Positions 12,144-24,480 are shown, counted from the stretch's first letter. The stretch is 64,000 nt of DNA from Stratiolaelaps scimitus (GCA_019614645.1 JABWDB010000002.1:20263501-20327500); one strand, 5' to 3'. Numbers and translations are program-made. The notes: generated from the sequence alone by a model not told the origin.

Positions 12144-12165
12144 ACGATATTGACTGACTGAGTGT
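12144..12165 (+). repeat. Direct repeat copy 2 (22 nt exact)
   Basis: Identical over 22 nt to 11062-11083, in the same orientation, 1082 bp downstream. The following bases (atacggtgagttga) are a diverged version of those after copy 1 (taacagtaagctga). Confidence 0.85.
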
Positions 12166-12850
12166 ATACGGTGAGTTGAACGTCTATCTTACGGAAGCAC
12201 TGGCTATGAGTGATGCAGAATATCGGCTCTATCTAGTAAAACGCGGCTCGGCCTCTATACAGGAACACAAACAGCGACAATACCTGCACATATGTTCCAA
12301 TGCAAGCATCCTCATTTTGTAATGAGAAGGCGACCGATTTCATGGCCTACTGATGCCTTATACGCTTAAGATGAATGTACTACATATAAGGCTACTTAAT
12401 AGAAAACTTGAACATAACATAAACTCGTGCGTTTTTCGATTCATTTAAACTATAATCAGTCGACCAAAACGCGAATATCTTAGCATGATTACACTATTTT
12501 ATCTGGGCCTGTATTTTGTTTGTGAGGACTGAGATTTTCCAGTGCAAAATGGTCGCGCTAGTACAAACAGTGTACAATAAGGTAAATAACTAATTAACTA
12601 AGTAATGAAAGGTAAATAATAGATGAAGATCTATTAGATCGTACTCGAATTCCAATATCTTTATCGTTCAGCACGATCGAACAAGTCTACGATCGTCTAG
12701 TCAATCTAAATAGTCTGCTTATACAAGTGGAATCTACACGAAACCAGCCGAAACTAACAGCTTTGAACCGCCTTTGTTTCTCGTAAATTCCCCCGCTGGC
12801 TCAAGAAGGTGCTCGAATAAAGAAAACCTCAAGCTACTCTCTTCCTTAGG
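12166..12850. other. Gene-free AT-rich stretch
   Basis: AT-rich with no open frame of note. I see nothing recognisable. Confidence 0.55.
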
Positions 12851-13320
12851 ATGGCCGTTTCCGTTCCTTCGAACCGGTTCACAGTTGGCGACCGAGGAAA
12901 GGCCGAGTTCTTCGTAACCCTATGGCCGGAACTCCGCTCGACAGGCCTGCCAGCGTCTTTATCACGCGCACACTGTTTCTCACGATGGCTTCCGAGCCTC
13001 TTGTTCTGTTTCTTGTGAGTAAACGGAGGTCTTGATGCCAGGGCGCCGTTTCAGCATTTCGACCGGTTCGCGGCCCAGCCCTGCTCTGCGATGGTGCATC
13101 AGCCGCCGTCGCCGCCACCACCGCTAGCACCATCCTCCGATTCGATCTCTTGCTGCTTTTCCGGTGGCGGACTGAACGAAGCAAAGGTGCGAGCCAAAGG
13201 CAGGCTGGTGCAGGCGATCCTCGCTACTGAATCTCTGTTTGTTCGAGGATCTCGAAGGCAGCGGGTGCGGGCAGGCAGCGTTCCTGTCTCTGTGTCAACA
13301 TCAACTTTGTCCTTAGTACA
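12850..13320. other. GC-rich island 3
   Basis: A GC-rich patch with a CCG/CCA trinucleotide-like run near 13105-13130 (gccgtcgccgccacc). Frames of 77-116 codons are open on opposite strands and have no family motif. Role unknown. Confidence 0.35.
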
Positions 13321-14780
13321 TTAATATAATACGGCCCAGGACGCCCCCACCGCCCCATGCTCGGGTTCCCTATAGTGACCCAGTTCGGTCTCTGACCCTC
13401 GCGAGCTCCATTCCTCCTACGCCATCGTATTCTCGCACTGTGGAGTGAATTAACGTTGGGCGGAGTGGCTCGGTATCGTAGTTCGGGTATACCGAGGAAC
13501 AAACGGGGGATGCGGTATTGTGGCTGCAAAGGGCTCACTACTAAAGCTATGGGAAATAAGTAGGCGAGAGGCAATTCTCTCCCTTATACCGAGTGAACCA
13601 GAGACGCGAAAGGAGCAACATTGGTGCTCCTATTTTCTTAACAAAGATACGTCCGTTCGCATCTCGAAATCATTCCCGCTTTGTCAGGATTTTTGTTATT
13701 GTTTTAAATTGAAAAAAAAACTACAGGAAGTATATGGAATAGAATGCCAGGCTACTCCATATGTAAATTATTATCCACAACGTACATCCTCTCTCTGGGT
13801 CCCTTTTGTGGCTATTTCGTGTGAATTACCCTTTAAATAACAGAAAAATTAATAACTTCCTCGAGATAGGCAGTAAACATTTCTTGTAGAGTTCATGCAT
13901 GCTCCATGCCCGTCGAGTATTAATAGTACTTTCTCGGAAATTGCTACTGCATCACAAAATCATTGACTCACCAAAATGATTTGGGCAGAATTGCGCAAAG
14001 AGTGCCTCCAAGCAACCAAGCAATTTCCCTCGGATATGTTTTGCATGCTTACGTAAATACGACGACGTGCCGACGCTCCTGTTGCTATCTGTGTTGCAAT
14101 ACATCGTGTTCCATTGTATTCTAGGCCATCTGTCCTGTAATGTATTGCTTGCTTCTTCTATTCCGAAGACGGCGACTGCTTGCGGTACGTGTGCGCAGGT
14201 GTGTCTCGGAGAGGAAGTTACCCGGACGAACTGGTTCATTCAGAACCTTCCCCCTACAGATGCCTACAGGGGCTTACCTGCGGGTGCTGAGTTCTGCGTC
14301 GGGGATTTTCACAGGGCGAGTCTTTCATCCCTCCTTATTACTGCACACATCTACGAGAGAATATATATGGCCGGGACAGAGGAGCAGCACGTCGACACAT
14401 TGGACCCTCTGAATATTGCCTGCTGCCTCTCGCCCAGCGCAGAGCGGTCTCGCTCGCTGGCTAACGTCGTCACTCGCGGCGGCGGTGGTCTCCTCCGAAT
14501 TTTGAATTCAATCGGCGTTCTTAAGGTCTTCCCGCACGCTCTATCCGGGTTTTAGGATTCTTTCATCGTTGCCCACCAGTAGTCGCCGTTGTGGCGGTGG
14601 TAGTCAAATAGGTCCGTCGAAAACCTTCGAAAGCCAACCAGCCACAGAGTCAACCACTCACCGACAAAAATAGGTCATTTACGCGTACAGACGCAAATTT
14701 GATTTTCGTTCCGTGCCCTGCAGTGCGCACTCACAGGTGGGGCCTCTGAAGGACTTTTCGGCTCAAGAAGGAAGAGAACC

Positions 14781-14798
14781 AGAGAGAGAGAGAGAGAG
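14781..14798. repeat. (GA)n microsatellite
   Basis: An AG dinucleotide run of about 18 bp, continued by gcgagag. Confidence 0.9.
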
Positions 14799-16014
14799 CG
14801 AGAGTAAAATAGGATGGAAACCCAACTACCACAAGCACTCTTCTATCTCGCTGTTAGCACCGTCGGGGTCGGTTGCGCCTGGTCGCCAGCTAAAATTTCA
14901 TACGGATCTTGCTAGCTGCTGAAGAGAGCCATTGAACGTTGCGGAGTCGGAGTGGGCTTTCGGTTTCGCCAAACAGCCTGCTTTTGCCGAAGTTGCTCCC
15001 TTGATCTAATCGCGTTGTGGGTATTTGCCATCCATACAAACACTACTACAAGGAGCCTGGTCAAACAGGCGAGGCTCGATGTACTCTAGGTAACTATGGG
15101 TAGCTTTGAGCGAGGTGGGAGTGTTTTGTTCCTGACCATGCTAGCGGGACGATCATCGGCAATGCGCAAAAGAGCTATGCTGTGTGGCTCCCTGCTATAC
15201 GTGGTCCGCACGATTCATGTGCAGTTGCAGGCGACATGATCCGGCGTGCGTCTTACGTTACAATTGGAACTTCACGTATTTTACATTTGCTTTATTTGCA
15301 AATCTAATCGGCGCCGCAGGCAATATTGTTCCCTGGCGCAAAATACATGCCCAACGTGAGTAGTTTCTTTGCACTTTCTAATGTCAAATTCAGCGTAGTG
15401 CTTTGCCTCAAATACCCTCACATGTATTTTGCTCAACAATGATCCAAGATACCAATTTGAAACGCTGTGATGATGGGATCCCGATGTGACGGTGCTGACT
15501 CCTCAACCAGTTTTTGCATTATACGAGTAATTCAGTATGATATAATACATTGGTTTGTAGCATACGCCGTCGTGTGTTTATATACCGTGAAGATGGCAAA
15601 AATCAATTTACACAGATGTTAATAATAGACTAGCCGTTGTTGAACCTATCGACTGTTGTGACGTCCCGACAACTATATTATAACGACAGCACATCGAGGC
15701 AACTGAGCGTGTATAGAATACATTTATGAAGCTCGCCTTTATTATTCCAGGTGAGAAGTTGAACGTGACAGAATTCATCTGACGTCCATTGTCAGCCTCC
15801 AGAGCCATTATAGAGAGCTTTTGAAACGAAGCAAATGCCCAAAATATGTCAGCATCACAGCCAATACCCGTCGAAGCTGCCGGAAAATATCGGCAGTTGC
15901 AATAGAAAAAAACTTTGAAAATTAACAATATATACTCCCTCCGAATTGGCTGTACGTTGCCTAAAACACGCGTATCAAATGTGTGCATGTTAATACAGCT
16001 TGTTGTTACAAATG

Positions 16015-16056
16015 CTATATATATATATGTATATATATATATATAGAGAGAGAGAG
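16015..16056. repeat. Compound (TA)n(GA)n microsatellite
   Basis: A TA run with one TG interruption (about 16015-16044) passes directly into a GA run (about 16045-16056). Confidence 0.95.
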
Positions 16057-17313
16057 CATTTATAACAACAGGTATATATTTTCTCATAACATCTGACGCT
16101 TAAAATGCCGTTTTTAGTAATTATCATTATAACTAAAATGATGTAGCAATATTGTCCATAGCATCCCTTGTCTTCAGAACAAAGGTGGACTCTACCTGAT
16201 GAACCAGACGCTAAGAAAACACAGAGGCTTTCAAATCCCGCCATTTCTTCGCTAACGGAAGCCAATTGGCCACGCACCGCTTCCCACCCTCCCAGACGTT
16301 GTGAACACACACACTTCGCTTTGTATTTTTGTTTTTCCTACACACTCCTCAGTTTTTCTTCGAACAATCGATCATTGTCCATTATTTACGCACATCGTTG
16401 CCGTGTTTGCGCCGCGCGCTCTCCATGTTAGTGTCTCCCTATGACCTTCGCGTCCCTCGTTCGCAGGGGCGCGTTTTACTGTTTACAGCAGCTGCTTCCC
16501 TTCAATATCAGATTTCCGTTCCTTTCTGAAGGACCCGATCCGAGGCTAGCCCGGGCAGCGAGTGTTCGTCATTTTCAAATCGAGCCCGAAGACAGCTCCG
16601 GGCCATTGCTCTCTCTGCTGCTGCATTGCTTGACTTCCAAACAGCGTCCGTTGTTGGTCTGAGTCCGGTTTTGCACTTGCTACGATCTATCAGTGTCAGG
16701 TTGGCTGGGTGCCCTCGTGTCGATTACATATAGTCAGCTTTGTTGCGCAGGAGCCCCCAATGGGGAGAGCAAAGCGAGCGAGGGCACCTGCTATTTTTTA
16801 AAAATAGGAAATCTATAAATGAACGCGTTTATTGATGCATTCGTGTATACGTAGGCAATAACACACGGACGCATCAATACGAAAACAAACATCCAATAAA
16901 AACCAACAAGACCCATTCGTATTTTTCCAGTTTTTTCCTATTTTTTAGTAGGTGCCACATATATTGAACTGTGTGTCCTCTTTGCGTGTGTGTGTGTTAC
17001 GTATACACTGCTGCCTTTGTTGTCGGTTTTTACTCATTTTTATGGTATTATCTTGGAAAGTCGCAGTAAAATCGCTAATACTGAGAACAGTACGTGGAGC
17101 TGTTTGCGGAATAGCAGTCGTAAACGCCTGACACGCGGGGCACATGCGGCACTCTTGATAAGTTATAGAATTGAACCTTTTTTAACGGAAACTTGCATAT
17201 TTATTTGATGGAAATTCATCATTTTTTCAAGAAATATTTGAGCCTCATTTTGAGACCCTTTTGGTAGATAACTTCATAGAAGTGCACCGGCTTTTTAAAG
17301 TGTATCCTGACGA

Positions 17314-17330
17314 CTGTGTGTGTGTGTGTG
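17314..17330. repeat. (TG)n microsatellite
   Basis: A TG dinucleotide run of about 17 bp. Confidence 0.9.
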
Positions 17331-18239
17331 AGTCAGTGAGTGGTTAAGTAATTCTCCATGTGCTTTGTGATTGAAGCTTGTTTGAAATCACCTTCACCCC
17401 TCCTCCATGATAGCATTGAGTCGTACCCAGCGAGTGCTTCGGTCTATATTATATTAGGGCTGTATCTGCAACGGGTGCGCACGGTGAAATTTAATCACAA
17501 AGTTGCCTAGGGCGAATTTTTCTCGATACGATTGAAAGAACAATTAATTTTCCAGTGTCCGTATGGCCGTGCGAAGCTCGCAGAGTCAGATTTCGTCAGA
17601 ACATCCACCGAGCTCGAGCTTTAGCGCGGTGCATGATTTATTTAATTAGAGAAGAAATTTAATTAATAAAGGATCACATGAACGTTTTTGAAAGAGAGCT
17701 ATTTGTTGAAATAGCCATAGTATGCCAATATAGAGGTGTCAGATGAAGGTATGTAACAGAGTTCGTCCAAAACCCGTGCACTTCCTGGCGATCTCCCTCA
17801 CAGGAGACCTTTGACTATTAATTAGTGAGTTGAGCGAGATGATAAACACGGAGCGATGTTTATTGTCTGAACTGTGAGTCGTTAATTTATTCTGAACTTA
17901 GATTAATACTCATTTGTACAAGTTTACGTAGCGTATGGCTTCCTGGAGTAAGCACTGAACCTGTAGACATCACGCCAATTTAGCCTAAACATACAGTATA
18001 ATGTAGAACGCTTATAATTTCAAAGTAAAGCCTAAATCGGACATTTTGATAGACAACATTTACAAGTCGATCAGACAGACAGCCTCCGGCGTTGCATCTG
18101 CGATCCCGTCCCCAATGGACTGGAAAATGCATTTGCGGCAGCAATCTGCCTCATCGTATCGGCGCTAGGATGCAGCCCTTATAAGAAGATAACATTCGAG
18201 CACTCTTTTATGCGGTTTTTATTTCATAGATAGATAATG

Positions 18240-18310
18240 TGGAGCCCAATCGGATATATATCGGGGCGATAGCCCTGAATTGGGGATCAAACCTCGCATA
18301 TTAACGCTTT
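18240..18310 (-). mobile_element. B-box-containing tRNA-like fragment
   Basis: On the minus strand, GAGGTTTGATCCCC (18282-18295) matches the pol III B box with a single T for C change. It is preceded by CGCTGATAAAGCG, which can form a small stem resembling a decayed anticodon arm. No good A box is visible upstream. It could be a tRNA-derived SINE fragment or a chance match. Confidence 0.2.
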
Positions 18311-18907
18311 ATCAGCGAATCACAAACAAAGGAATGATCTACTGTACTAGCATGCAGGAATAGCAAGCTGAAATTGCGTCTACTGGTAAATCAGACCGAA
18401 TGCAAGACAAGACAGCAGCCCATGGACATGAACTCTCCAATGGGACCGTCGACGTCAGCTCGTGCTTACACTGCTCACGGCCATGTGACATCGGACTAAA
18501 ATCGTTAAGCTTCTTTGAGCTTGGCAAAATGGCGTTACTATTTGATAGACTGTAACGCTGTCTCGGCGAAAGCTCAGAAACGGTGGACGTCCTGTGCCCG
18601 AGCACCTATCAGATTAGACGTCTCTGTCACTGTCGGGTCCTACCAATCTCGTAACGGTGGTCGTCGTTTTGGCGAATTACGAAAGCCAATTTCAGTCAGA
18701 CACGTAGAGAATTCTACTTCGACACACACACACCCACGTCTACACATATACAAGCGACGGTGCATTAGTAGTGCTGTGCAATAAGTTCACAGCCTCGCTC
18801 AAGGAGCTTATGGTGAAGATCTACGCTCGCCTGTTCTGGAATTTATCTCGTGTTACGTGCCATGCTTCCGTCAGTCTGTACAGCTATTCGGCTATAAAAC
18901 ACAGAAC

Positions 18908-18925
18908 GTATATATATATATATAT
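18908..18925. repeat. (TA)n microsatellite
   Basis: A TA dinucleotide run of about 18 bp. Confidence 0.9.
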
Positions 18926-19558
18926 GATCGTTCGAAATCATCAATATTTGTACAATAATATGTGCAACAAGTGACATGAGAATCATATCAGACACGCGCC
19001 GAGGGTGAACCTCACCACAGTTCGGTGATGTCCAGTAAGCCTATCTTTTTTATAGATTACGGGAATGCCTGATGAACATGTCAATCCATGAACAGCTCTA
19101 GTGTGGGACTTACAGACCAACTAAACCCTTCATATCCTCTTCACCCAGATGGCCTGGAACGCTTAGCGCAGTGGGTCTACCTACGGTATCTAGGGCTGTT
19201 GCGGTTCGTGAGATGCCGCATTTTCAGGAATTAAAATACAGGTGAGTGTGTAGTCTCTCTGACATAGAGAGAAAAACATATGGATGAGGTCAATAGGATT
19301 CGTAGGAGAATAGAGCGGAAAACCAACTTTGGTCTAAAGGTCCGATTGCATGAGACTATATGATCTCATTGGGTGGACATATTTGAGTGGACTCACCTAG
19401 AAATGTGTTCGCGACACAACAAAAAAAAATATGCCATTTCCGGACACAATACCAAAAGAAATAGTGATGCACTTGGCATAATTGTTCATTCAGGTGAACC
19501 ATGAAAGAATGGAAGTATGCCTTAGTATCGTTAATATCTTTATGTTCAATCTAGCCCC

Positions 19559-19590
19559 ATATAATAATAATAATAATAACAATAATAATA
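19559..19590. repeat. (AAT)n microsatellite
   Basis: An AAT trinucleotide run with one AAC unit. Confidence 0.95.
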
Positions 19591-20167
19591 CTCTAGAATT
19601 GGTCAACTAAGCATTTTAGTTTATTTTTCTCCTTATTAGACCTCGCAGACAAATAGTAGCTGTTTGTAATTGTCTTTGAACGTTAGTACGAAGTTGGTGG
19701 CCGTTTTTTGTGTTGCTTGTCTTGCAGACGTTGGCCGATTCCTGCTGATCAAGATCGTCTAACTGGGAGGCGCATCAGCGAGTTTTCAATTCAGAAACAA
19801 CAGCACATTGTGTTCACTAAGTATGATGAGAGCCAACCGTCACCGTTAGCGCTGTCGGACACTCGTTCGCATCGCACACATCGTACCGTTGAACGGAGCT
19901 CTCTGTGACAGCTGAGCTGACGGTTTCAGTTTACGACCTCGAGTTTCTTTGTGTCGACCGTGTTGCGACGGCACCATCTACCCGTTATCGACTGAGCTCC
20001 TCGCTGATCGAACTTGAGGTTAACGCATCGGGGTGAAGGGAGACGCGATGAAAGACAAAGTAGTATTTCCAGTGGCGTGTCAGGCCGGACGGGTGCGCAC
20101 CGGCTGATCAGACTACAACGGATAGATAGACGAACTACCATATATACCCCGCTTTCCCCCCCAGCCG

Positions 20168-20650
20168 TCACTCGAAAGGGAATGACCAGATGAGCGATAC
20201 AGTACCTTGAGTACTTCCCGAGAAGAACATAAACGCAGCCACTTTGATGACAACGCCATTCAACCCCGTGGTAATAATACTCCGAGATAATTGGTCAAAA
20301 CGACTCACCGCCTTCTCGAGGTAACTACGGCGAAACAGCTGTGTGAATTGAACGGGGTCATCGACACCTGCCGAGTGTGGTAACAGCCTAACCGTTGAAA
20401 CATTTAACAGACTGAGGAAAGAACCTGCCCTCTTGTCCCCGGTGGCGCGGATCACCCTATGGTAGACTCCTTCGAGGAAGTTTAACAGACTTTTGCCGTG
20501 GGACAGGGCAAAGAAGGCGCCTTGGATAAGGAAAGAATTGAACAGAAGAAATGTAGCAGTTGGGGAAGTGACATCGATTCTAGGCATGACACTAAAATAT
20601 AAGGTAACATCATCGACGTACACATGTAAATGAACGAAAATAGACTTTGT
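20168..20650 (-). mobile_element. Possible reverse-transcriptase fragment (YVDD motif)
   Basis: A minus-strand frame is open for about 160 codons. Near its start it reads IFVHLHVYVDDVTLYF. That fits reverse-transcriptase motif C: a hydrophobic strand, then Y-V-D-D, then a second hydrophobic strand. About 20-40 residues later it reads SFLIQGAFFALSHGKSLLNF, where the G and the K-S followed by hydrophobics resemble the GLxxxxxKS region downstream of the catalytic motif in LINE polymerases. The frame lacks an ATG before the motif and has no recognisable motif A or B upstream. If real it is a fragment. YxDD matches by chance are expected several times in 64 kb in six frames, so this is suggestive only. 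Confidence 0.28.
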
Positions 20651-21680
20651 CTATCACGTGTCGTCAATGGAGGCAGATGACATGAATAAATAGACATTGT
20701 TATATTCGTTGTAATATTTATTATATATATATGATAATTACATCAACGTATTAAACAATGTTAGTATCAGTATTGTTAGGATTGAGACAACTTATCGCAC
20801 GTTGTTGTCTCAGATCGAGTTAGGTTGACCGTATTCCTGCAACGATCTTCATTCGACTAGCGCTGTCAGTTAAAGATTTTATTGGCCTATTAAAGGAGCT
20901 GCAGTACTACGATGCTTAAGTTCCGTTAGTCATTATTACTTTAACAGAAAAATTGACAGGATAAAACCATTTATGTCATTTCTCGTTCATATCACACAAT
21001 GTCACCCGAGTGAAAATCGCTCCCTTTAATTATCTCTTGTATTCCCTGGAGTATATAACCGTTCCGCCGCCGCAAACTGACTTGGTTGGCGTATCACGCA
21101 AGATGGCGCTTGGCCACACCTTTGGCAGTCCACGAGATTCTTTTTTGTCATGCTTTGATATACTCGCGAAATTGACAGATCTTGTTGGACTTCCTCCGTC
21201 ATCGCCTCTTGAGTTGTACCGTGTCAATATTGACTTTCTCAAGGCCTTCCACGTCAAGATGTTGTGTTCCCATGTTAAACAGTTACTTCCGCAAAACCAT
21301 CACGGGTATATGCTCGTTTGGCAACGTGGACTGTAATTTATAATACGGATCGCTTGATGAGGTGGCTTGTATAGCGGTGGCTAACAAGCTGCCTTTATAA
21401 CCTCTCAGGTACAATGACGGCAGCGGTTTATATTCTCGTCTCTACTCTTGCGCCGGCGTCCGTTAAAAATCAGCGATAGGGTGGCTCGCTCGCGATTTGA
21501 GTTGAGGCCACAGATTTTTTAATTGAAAATTGCGATTATCGCTACATATGTTTGTGTAGTCTGATGTGTATTTACACTCGCAGCTAAAAAACGCTAAGTG
21601 GTTAAGTTAAAGTTACCGATCTCAACGAAAGTGTTTCAAGGTGAGGCTGCAACCTTCAAACGCGTCGGCGGGATGCTGTC
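20651..21680. other. Gene-free stretch
   Basis: Mostly AT-rich with a short (TA)n run near 20721-20733. A 108-codon plus-strand open frame (21010-21336) and a 75-codon antisense frame have no family motif. Confidence 0.5.
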
Positions 21681-21755
21681 GCCGTGCTGGCTCAGACAAT
21701 AGATTAACATTGGCCTGTAACATTCAAGATCCTGAGTTTGAGTCTCGTTATCCAT
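21681..21755 (+). mobile_element. tRNA-like sequence (SINE head or tRNA pseudogene)
   Basis: From 21688 the sequence reads TGGCTCAGACAATAGA, close to a tRNA D arm/A box. Then comes an anticodon-arm-like stretch (ATTGGCCTGTAACATTCAA) and AGATCCTGAGTTTGAGTCTCG, in which GTTTGAGTCTC is a one- or two-mismatch B box. The T stem pairs at about 4 of 5 positions. The overall order and spacing resemble an elongator tRNA of the Thr/Val type, but the acceptor ends (GCCGTGC and TATCCAT) do not pair. A retroposed tRNA-derived element or pseudogene is therefore more likely than a working tRNA. Confidence 0.4.
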
Positions 21756-21910
21756 TTGACATTTGTGAAAATTAATAGGAGGCGCAATTATTAAAATATG
21801 GGATTACCCGCTGCGGTGTCTAGGCTATTGCCATGTGATGTGAGAAGGTTCTGTTTATGTAAACAACACTGGTTGCTGTATAATATGTTTATTTTAGTAC
21901 TCATCAAAAA

Positions 21911-21937
21911 TATGTATATATATACATATATATATAT
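21911..21937. repeat. (TA)n microsatellite with interruptions
   Basis: A TA run interrupted by TG and CA steps. Confidence 0.9.
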
Positions 21938-22707
21938 GACCAAAGTAGAAGAGTCAATTTAAATCCAATGAAATGTAATGTTTCGAGCACTGCTGATCCC
22001 CTAATGTCGGCAGTGATAAGGGCATATCAGACGACCTTGTCAAGTTCTGTCTAGCAGACATCAATGCCGTTGTCGCGCGAATCTCTGCAGGGATTCTCGG
22101 GAGCAGCGGGATCCTTCTTCGTCTATCTAGGTTTTATTGCAGCGCATTCGCAGTTCAGAGAAACAGAGGTGGGAAATGCATTTCCAGACGACCTTGTCGG
22201 GACTCCGCCTCCTCTCTCCCGCGCACTCTCGTCTAACTTCAATATATGGCTTTGGTTGGCTGGGAATATTTAGTGGATGCATGCACTAATCGGGACAACG
22301 AGGCAATTCCACAGAAATGGCCACCGCCACACAGTGCTGCTGCCGTTCCAAACGATGCGTTGATTATACGCACCGCAATATGATGGCCTACACAGAACGG
22401 AACCAGCTTATCTATCTACCCGTATGCTCTGGATGTTCTGATGGACGCCTCCGTCTTGGACATCACGGCAACGAAACATTGACTGGCAGATGCCCGCACA
22501 CAGAGACATGCTCCTTACTACGGCCTCATGTACGTAGAGCATAGTCTAAACAGGCGTCGAACGCTTTCATGTCTAGCTGTTCATGTTAGCGGACCAATGA
22601 GCCTGTAATACGGTATGCACGCACGCGTTTAGTATCTGTCCGCTAGAAACAGCTAGGTCCCTGCGTCGGCTGGCGCCACACACGCGGGGACTCCGGTTGG
22701 CCGAATA

Positions 22708-22743
22708 CTAGTAGTGGTAGTAGTAGTAGCTAGCTAGCTAGCT
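22708..22743. repeat. (TAG)n/(TAGC)n run
   Basis: TAG trinucleotides change into four copies of TAGC (ctagctagctagctag). Confidence 0.9.
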
Positions 22744-22965
22744 GTAGCCATCCTCGTTACTACATCACCCACTATTCAGCATCTCAGTCTACCGTGAAGA
22801 TAGGAGCAGGCGGGGCAGGCGCTGCCGAAGCTCACTCAGGGGTAAAAACATTGATTCGCCGAAGCCTGCTCCTCGCTTACTGCACGGAGCAGGTTCCGCG
22901 TATGCTTCACGTTATTCTCCACAACGTGACAGAAGCATGCTTCGCTGGACATTATCATTGTTCAT

Positions 22966-23000
22966 TGTATGTATATATATATATATATATATACATACAT
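22966..23000. repeat. (TA)n microsatellite, palindromic ends
   Basis: A TA core flanked by tgtatg on the left and catacat on the right, so the whole tract is self-complementary. Confidence 0.9.
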
Positions 23001-23154
23001 AGTTTACCTGCTCTACTGGGCATTCTATCGTGGCATAAACTAGGCTATTAGAAATCGTTTTCGCACAAATGCCGGTTTGCTTGAAGAAAACCCCTCCGTT
23101 GATCCTTGTTGTGGAATACAGAGAATAAACTGGTCGCTTGACGCCAGTAAGGGA

Positions 23155-23173
23155 TACATATATATATATATAT
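23155..23173. repeat. (TA)n microsatellite
   Basis: A TA run bounded by aca and tgt, giving a perfect dyad. Confidence 0.9.
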
Positions 23174-23759
23174 GTAGAACAGATATATTGGATAGATGGA
23201 GCGGCAGAGAGAGGTAGAAAGGGAGAGACTGTCTCGAATTTATGTACGTTTCTGTGTACAGCAACATATTGTGTACACTTGGACATTGGGAGGTCGTATC
23301 GCGACCGACCTTGGCCTCTTTCATCTCCATTTCTCCATCTTTCGCCCTCGACACACTATTTCTCGCTCGCTGTTGAACAGACAAACGTCAGCTGTTGCCG
23401 ACGTTAATTAAACGGTGCCCTCTGTGCCCACATACGGATGAAGGCCGCTGAACTTGCGTTGTGTTGCCACTAGTCCGTTGTTTCTTTCCCGCTCTTCAGT
23501 TCTCCGCCTCGAGCCTCACGATGAGGGAACGCGCACAGGAAGCAGAACGCTGGAGAGCAACCAGCAAAGCCTGGAGGCCTCGCAGAGGTCTGTATCGAAG
23601 GCCAGCTGCCATGGAATCTCATGTACACACAATCACGTTCACGAACCCGTACACTGGTATAGGAGCGTGGAAGGCTTTCACTGGTAGCAGTGATAGCCAC
23701 CTGAAGCATACGAACGGTGAATGCTTCTTTGCCGGCGATGTCTAAGCTAGTGGGTGAGC

Positions 23760-24290
23760 AAATGGCACAAGAGACACGGCGGCAGCGGCGGCGACGACGC
23801 CTCTCATAAGCGGAGTACAATGATCCTTTGCCCTCGCCATGAAACTCGATGCGACCTGCTGCACCTGCTGCTGGGTGTCGCAAGGACATCCGTGGGGGGC
23901 TGCTTTTAACAAGCGTTGCGTTTGCCTCTGCAGCCGCAGGTGGCAACTTGCTCCGATATTACTGACTGACGCTGGAAGTTGCCCAGGCCTTTTGTAGCAA
24001 CGCAGGAGGCGCATGACCCCCGCAAACAGATGGCGGCAGGTAGAAGCCGGTGGCAACTTGCCTGCACTCAGGTGGAGCAAAGGTCAGGAGCCATCGAACG
24101 GAGCGGAGGTCGACAACCGAGGAATTTTATTGAGGCGGAAACAAGATGAAGGTCGGTGCAGATGGGACGGGCGGACATTCGTACGTACGTCAATTACAGA
24201 TACTGCCTCAAGCGGCTACGGCTGCTGGTATCGTTGCCACCGTGGGTGATGGTGGTGCAGGCACAGCTGGGTGAGATGACGGGCCACGTG
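23760..24290. other. GC-rich island 4
   Basis: GC-rich with GGC/GCA trinucleotides (ggcggcagcggcggcg near 23780). GGTGGCAACTTGC occurs at both about 23938 and 24050. Open frames of 78-158 codons run on both strands with no family motif. Confidence 0.35.
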
Positions 24291-24480
24291 TGTAAATTTC
24301 CACCATCCTATAGTTCACAGCTGAGTTAGCTGAGAAGCTGAATTTGACTAAGAGTGCATGCTTACATACACACGTATAAGAGTAAGAATAGCATGTCAGA
24401 ATCCATGCAGCGATCAGCATTGCTTGGAGGGTTTTCTCAGTTGAGAATTGCTTTTGTTTTCAAGTTAGTTGCTTTTGTTC

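Larger units (their letters stand above)
13321..18239. other. Gene-free stretch with microsatellites
   Basis: Contains (GA)n at 14781-14798, a (TA)n/(GA)n compound run at 16015-16056, a (TG)n run at 17314-17330 and a short dyad ctattttttaaaaatag near 16792. A 162-codon plus-strand open frame (14067-14555) starts with a hydrophobic, signal-peptide-like stretch. A second frame overlaps it and no family is recognisable, so I do not call it a gene. Confidence 0.45.
18311..20167. other. Gene-free stretch with microsatellites
   Basis: Contains (TA)n at 18908-18925 and (AAT)n at 19559-19590. A box-A-like TTAGCGCAGTGGG near 19164 has only a poor downstream B box. No gene recognised. Confidence 0.5.
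21756..23760. other. Gene-free stretch with TA tracts
   Basis: Contains (TA)n tracts at 21911-21937, 22966-23000 and 23155-23173, and a TAG/TAGC run near 22710-22743. Frames of up to 158 codons on both strands, overlapping one another, have no recognisable motif. Confidence 0.5.

Noticed and set aside
14067..14555. 162-codon plus-strand frame with hydrophobic N-terminus
   Set aside because: The signal-peptide-like start is attractive, but a second plus frame overlaps it and nothing downstream matches a known secreted family.
19155..19225. Possible tRNA: TTAGCGCAGTGGG A-box match with a 4-bp, 7-nt-loop anticodon-like arm
   Set aside because: Position 33 would be G in place of U, the B box is poor and the acceptor stem does not pair.
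23470..23946. 158-codon minus-strand open frame
   Set aside because: It overlaps two plus-strand frames of 77-94 codons, and its Arg/Ala-rich translation comes from trinucleotide runs.
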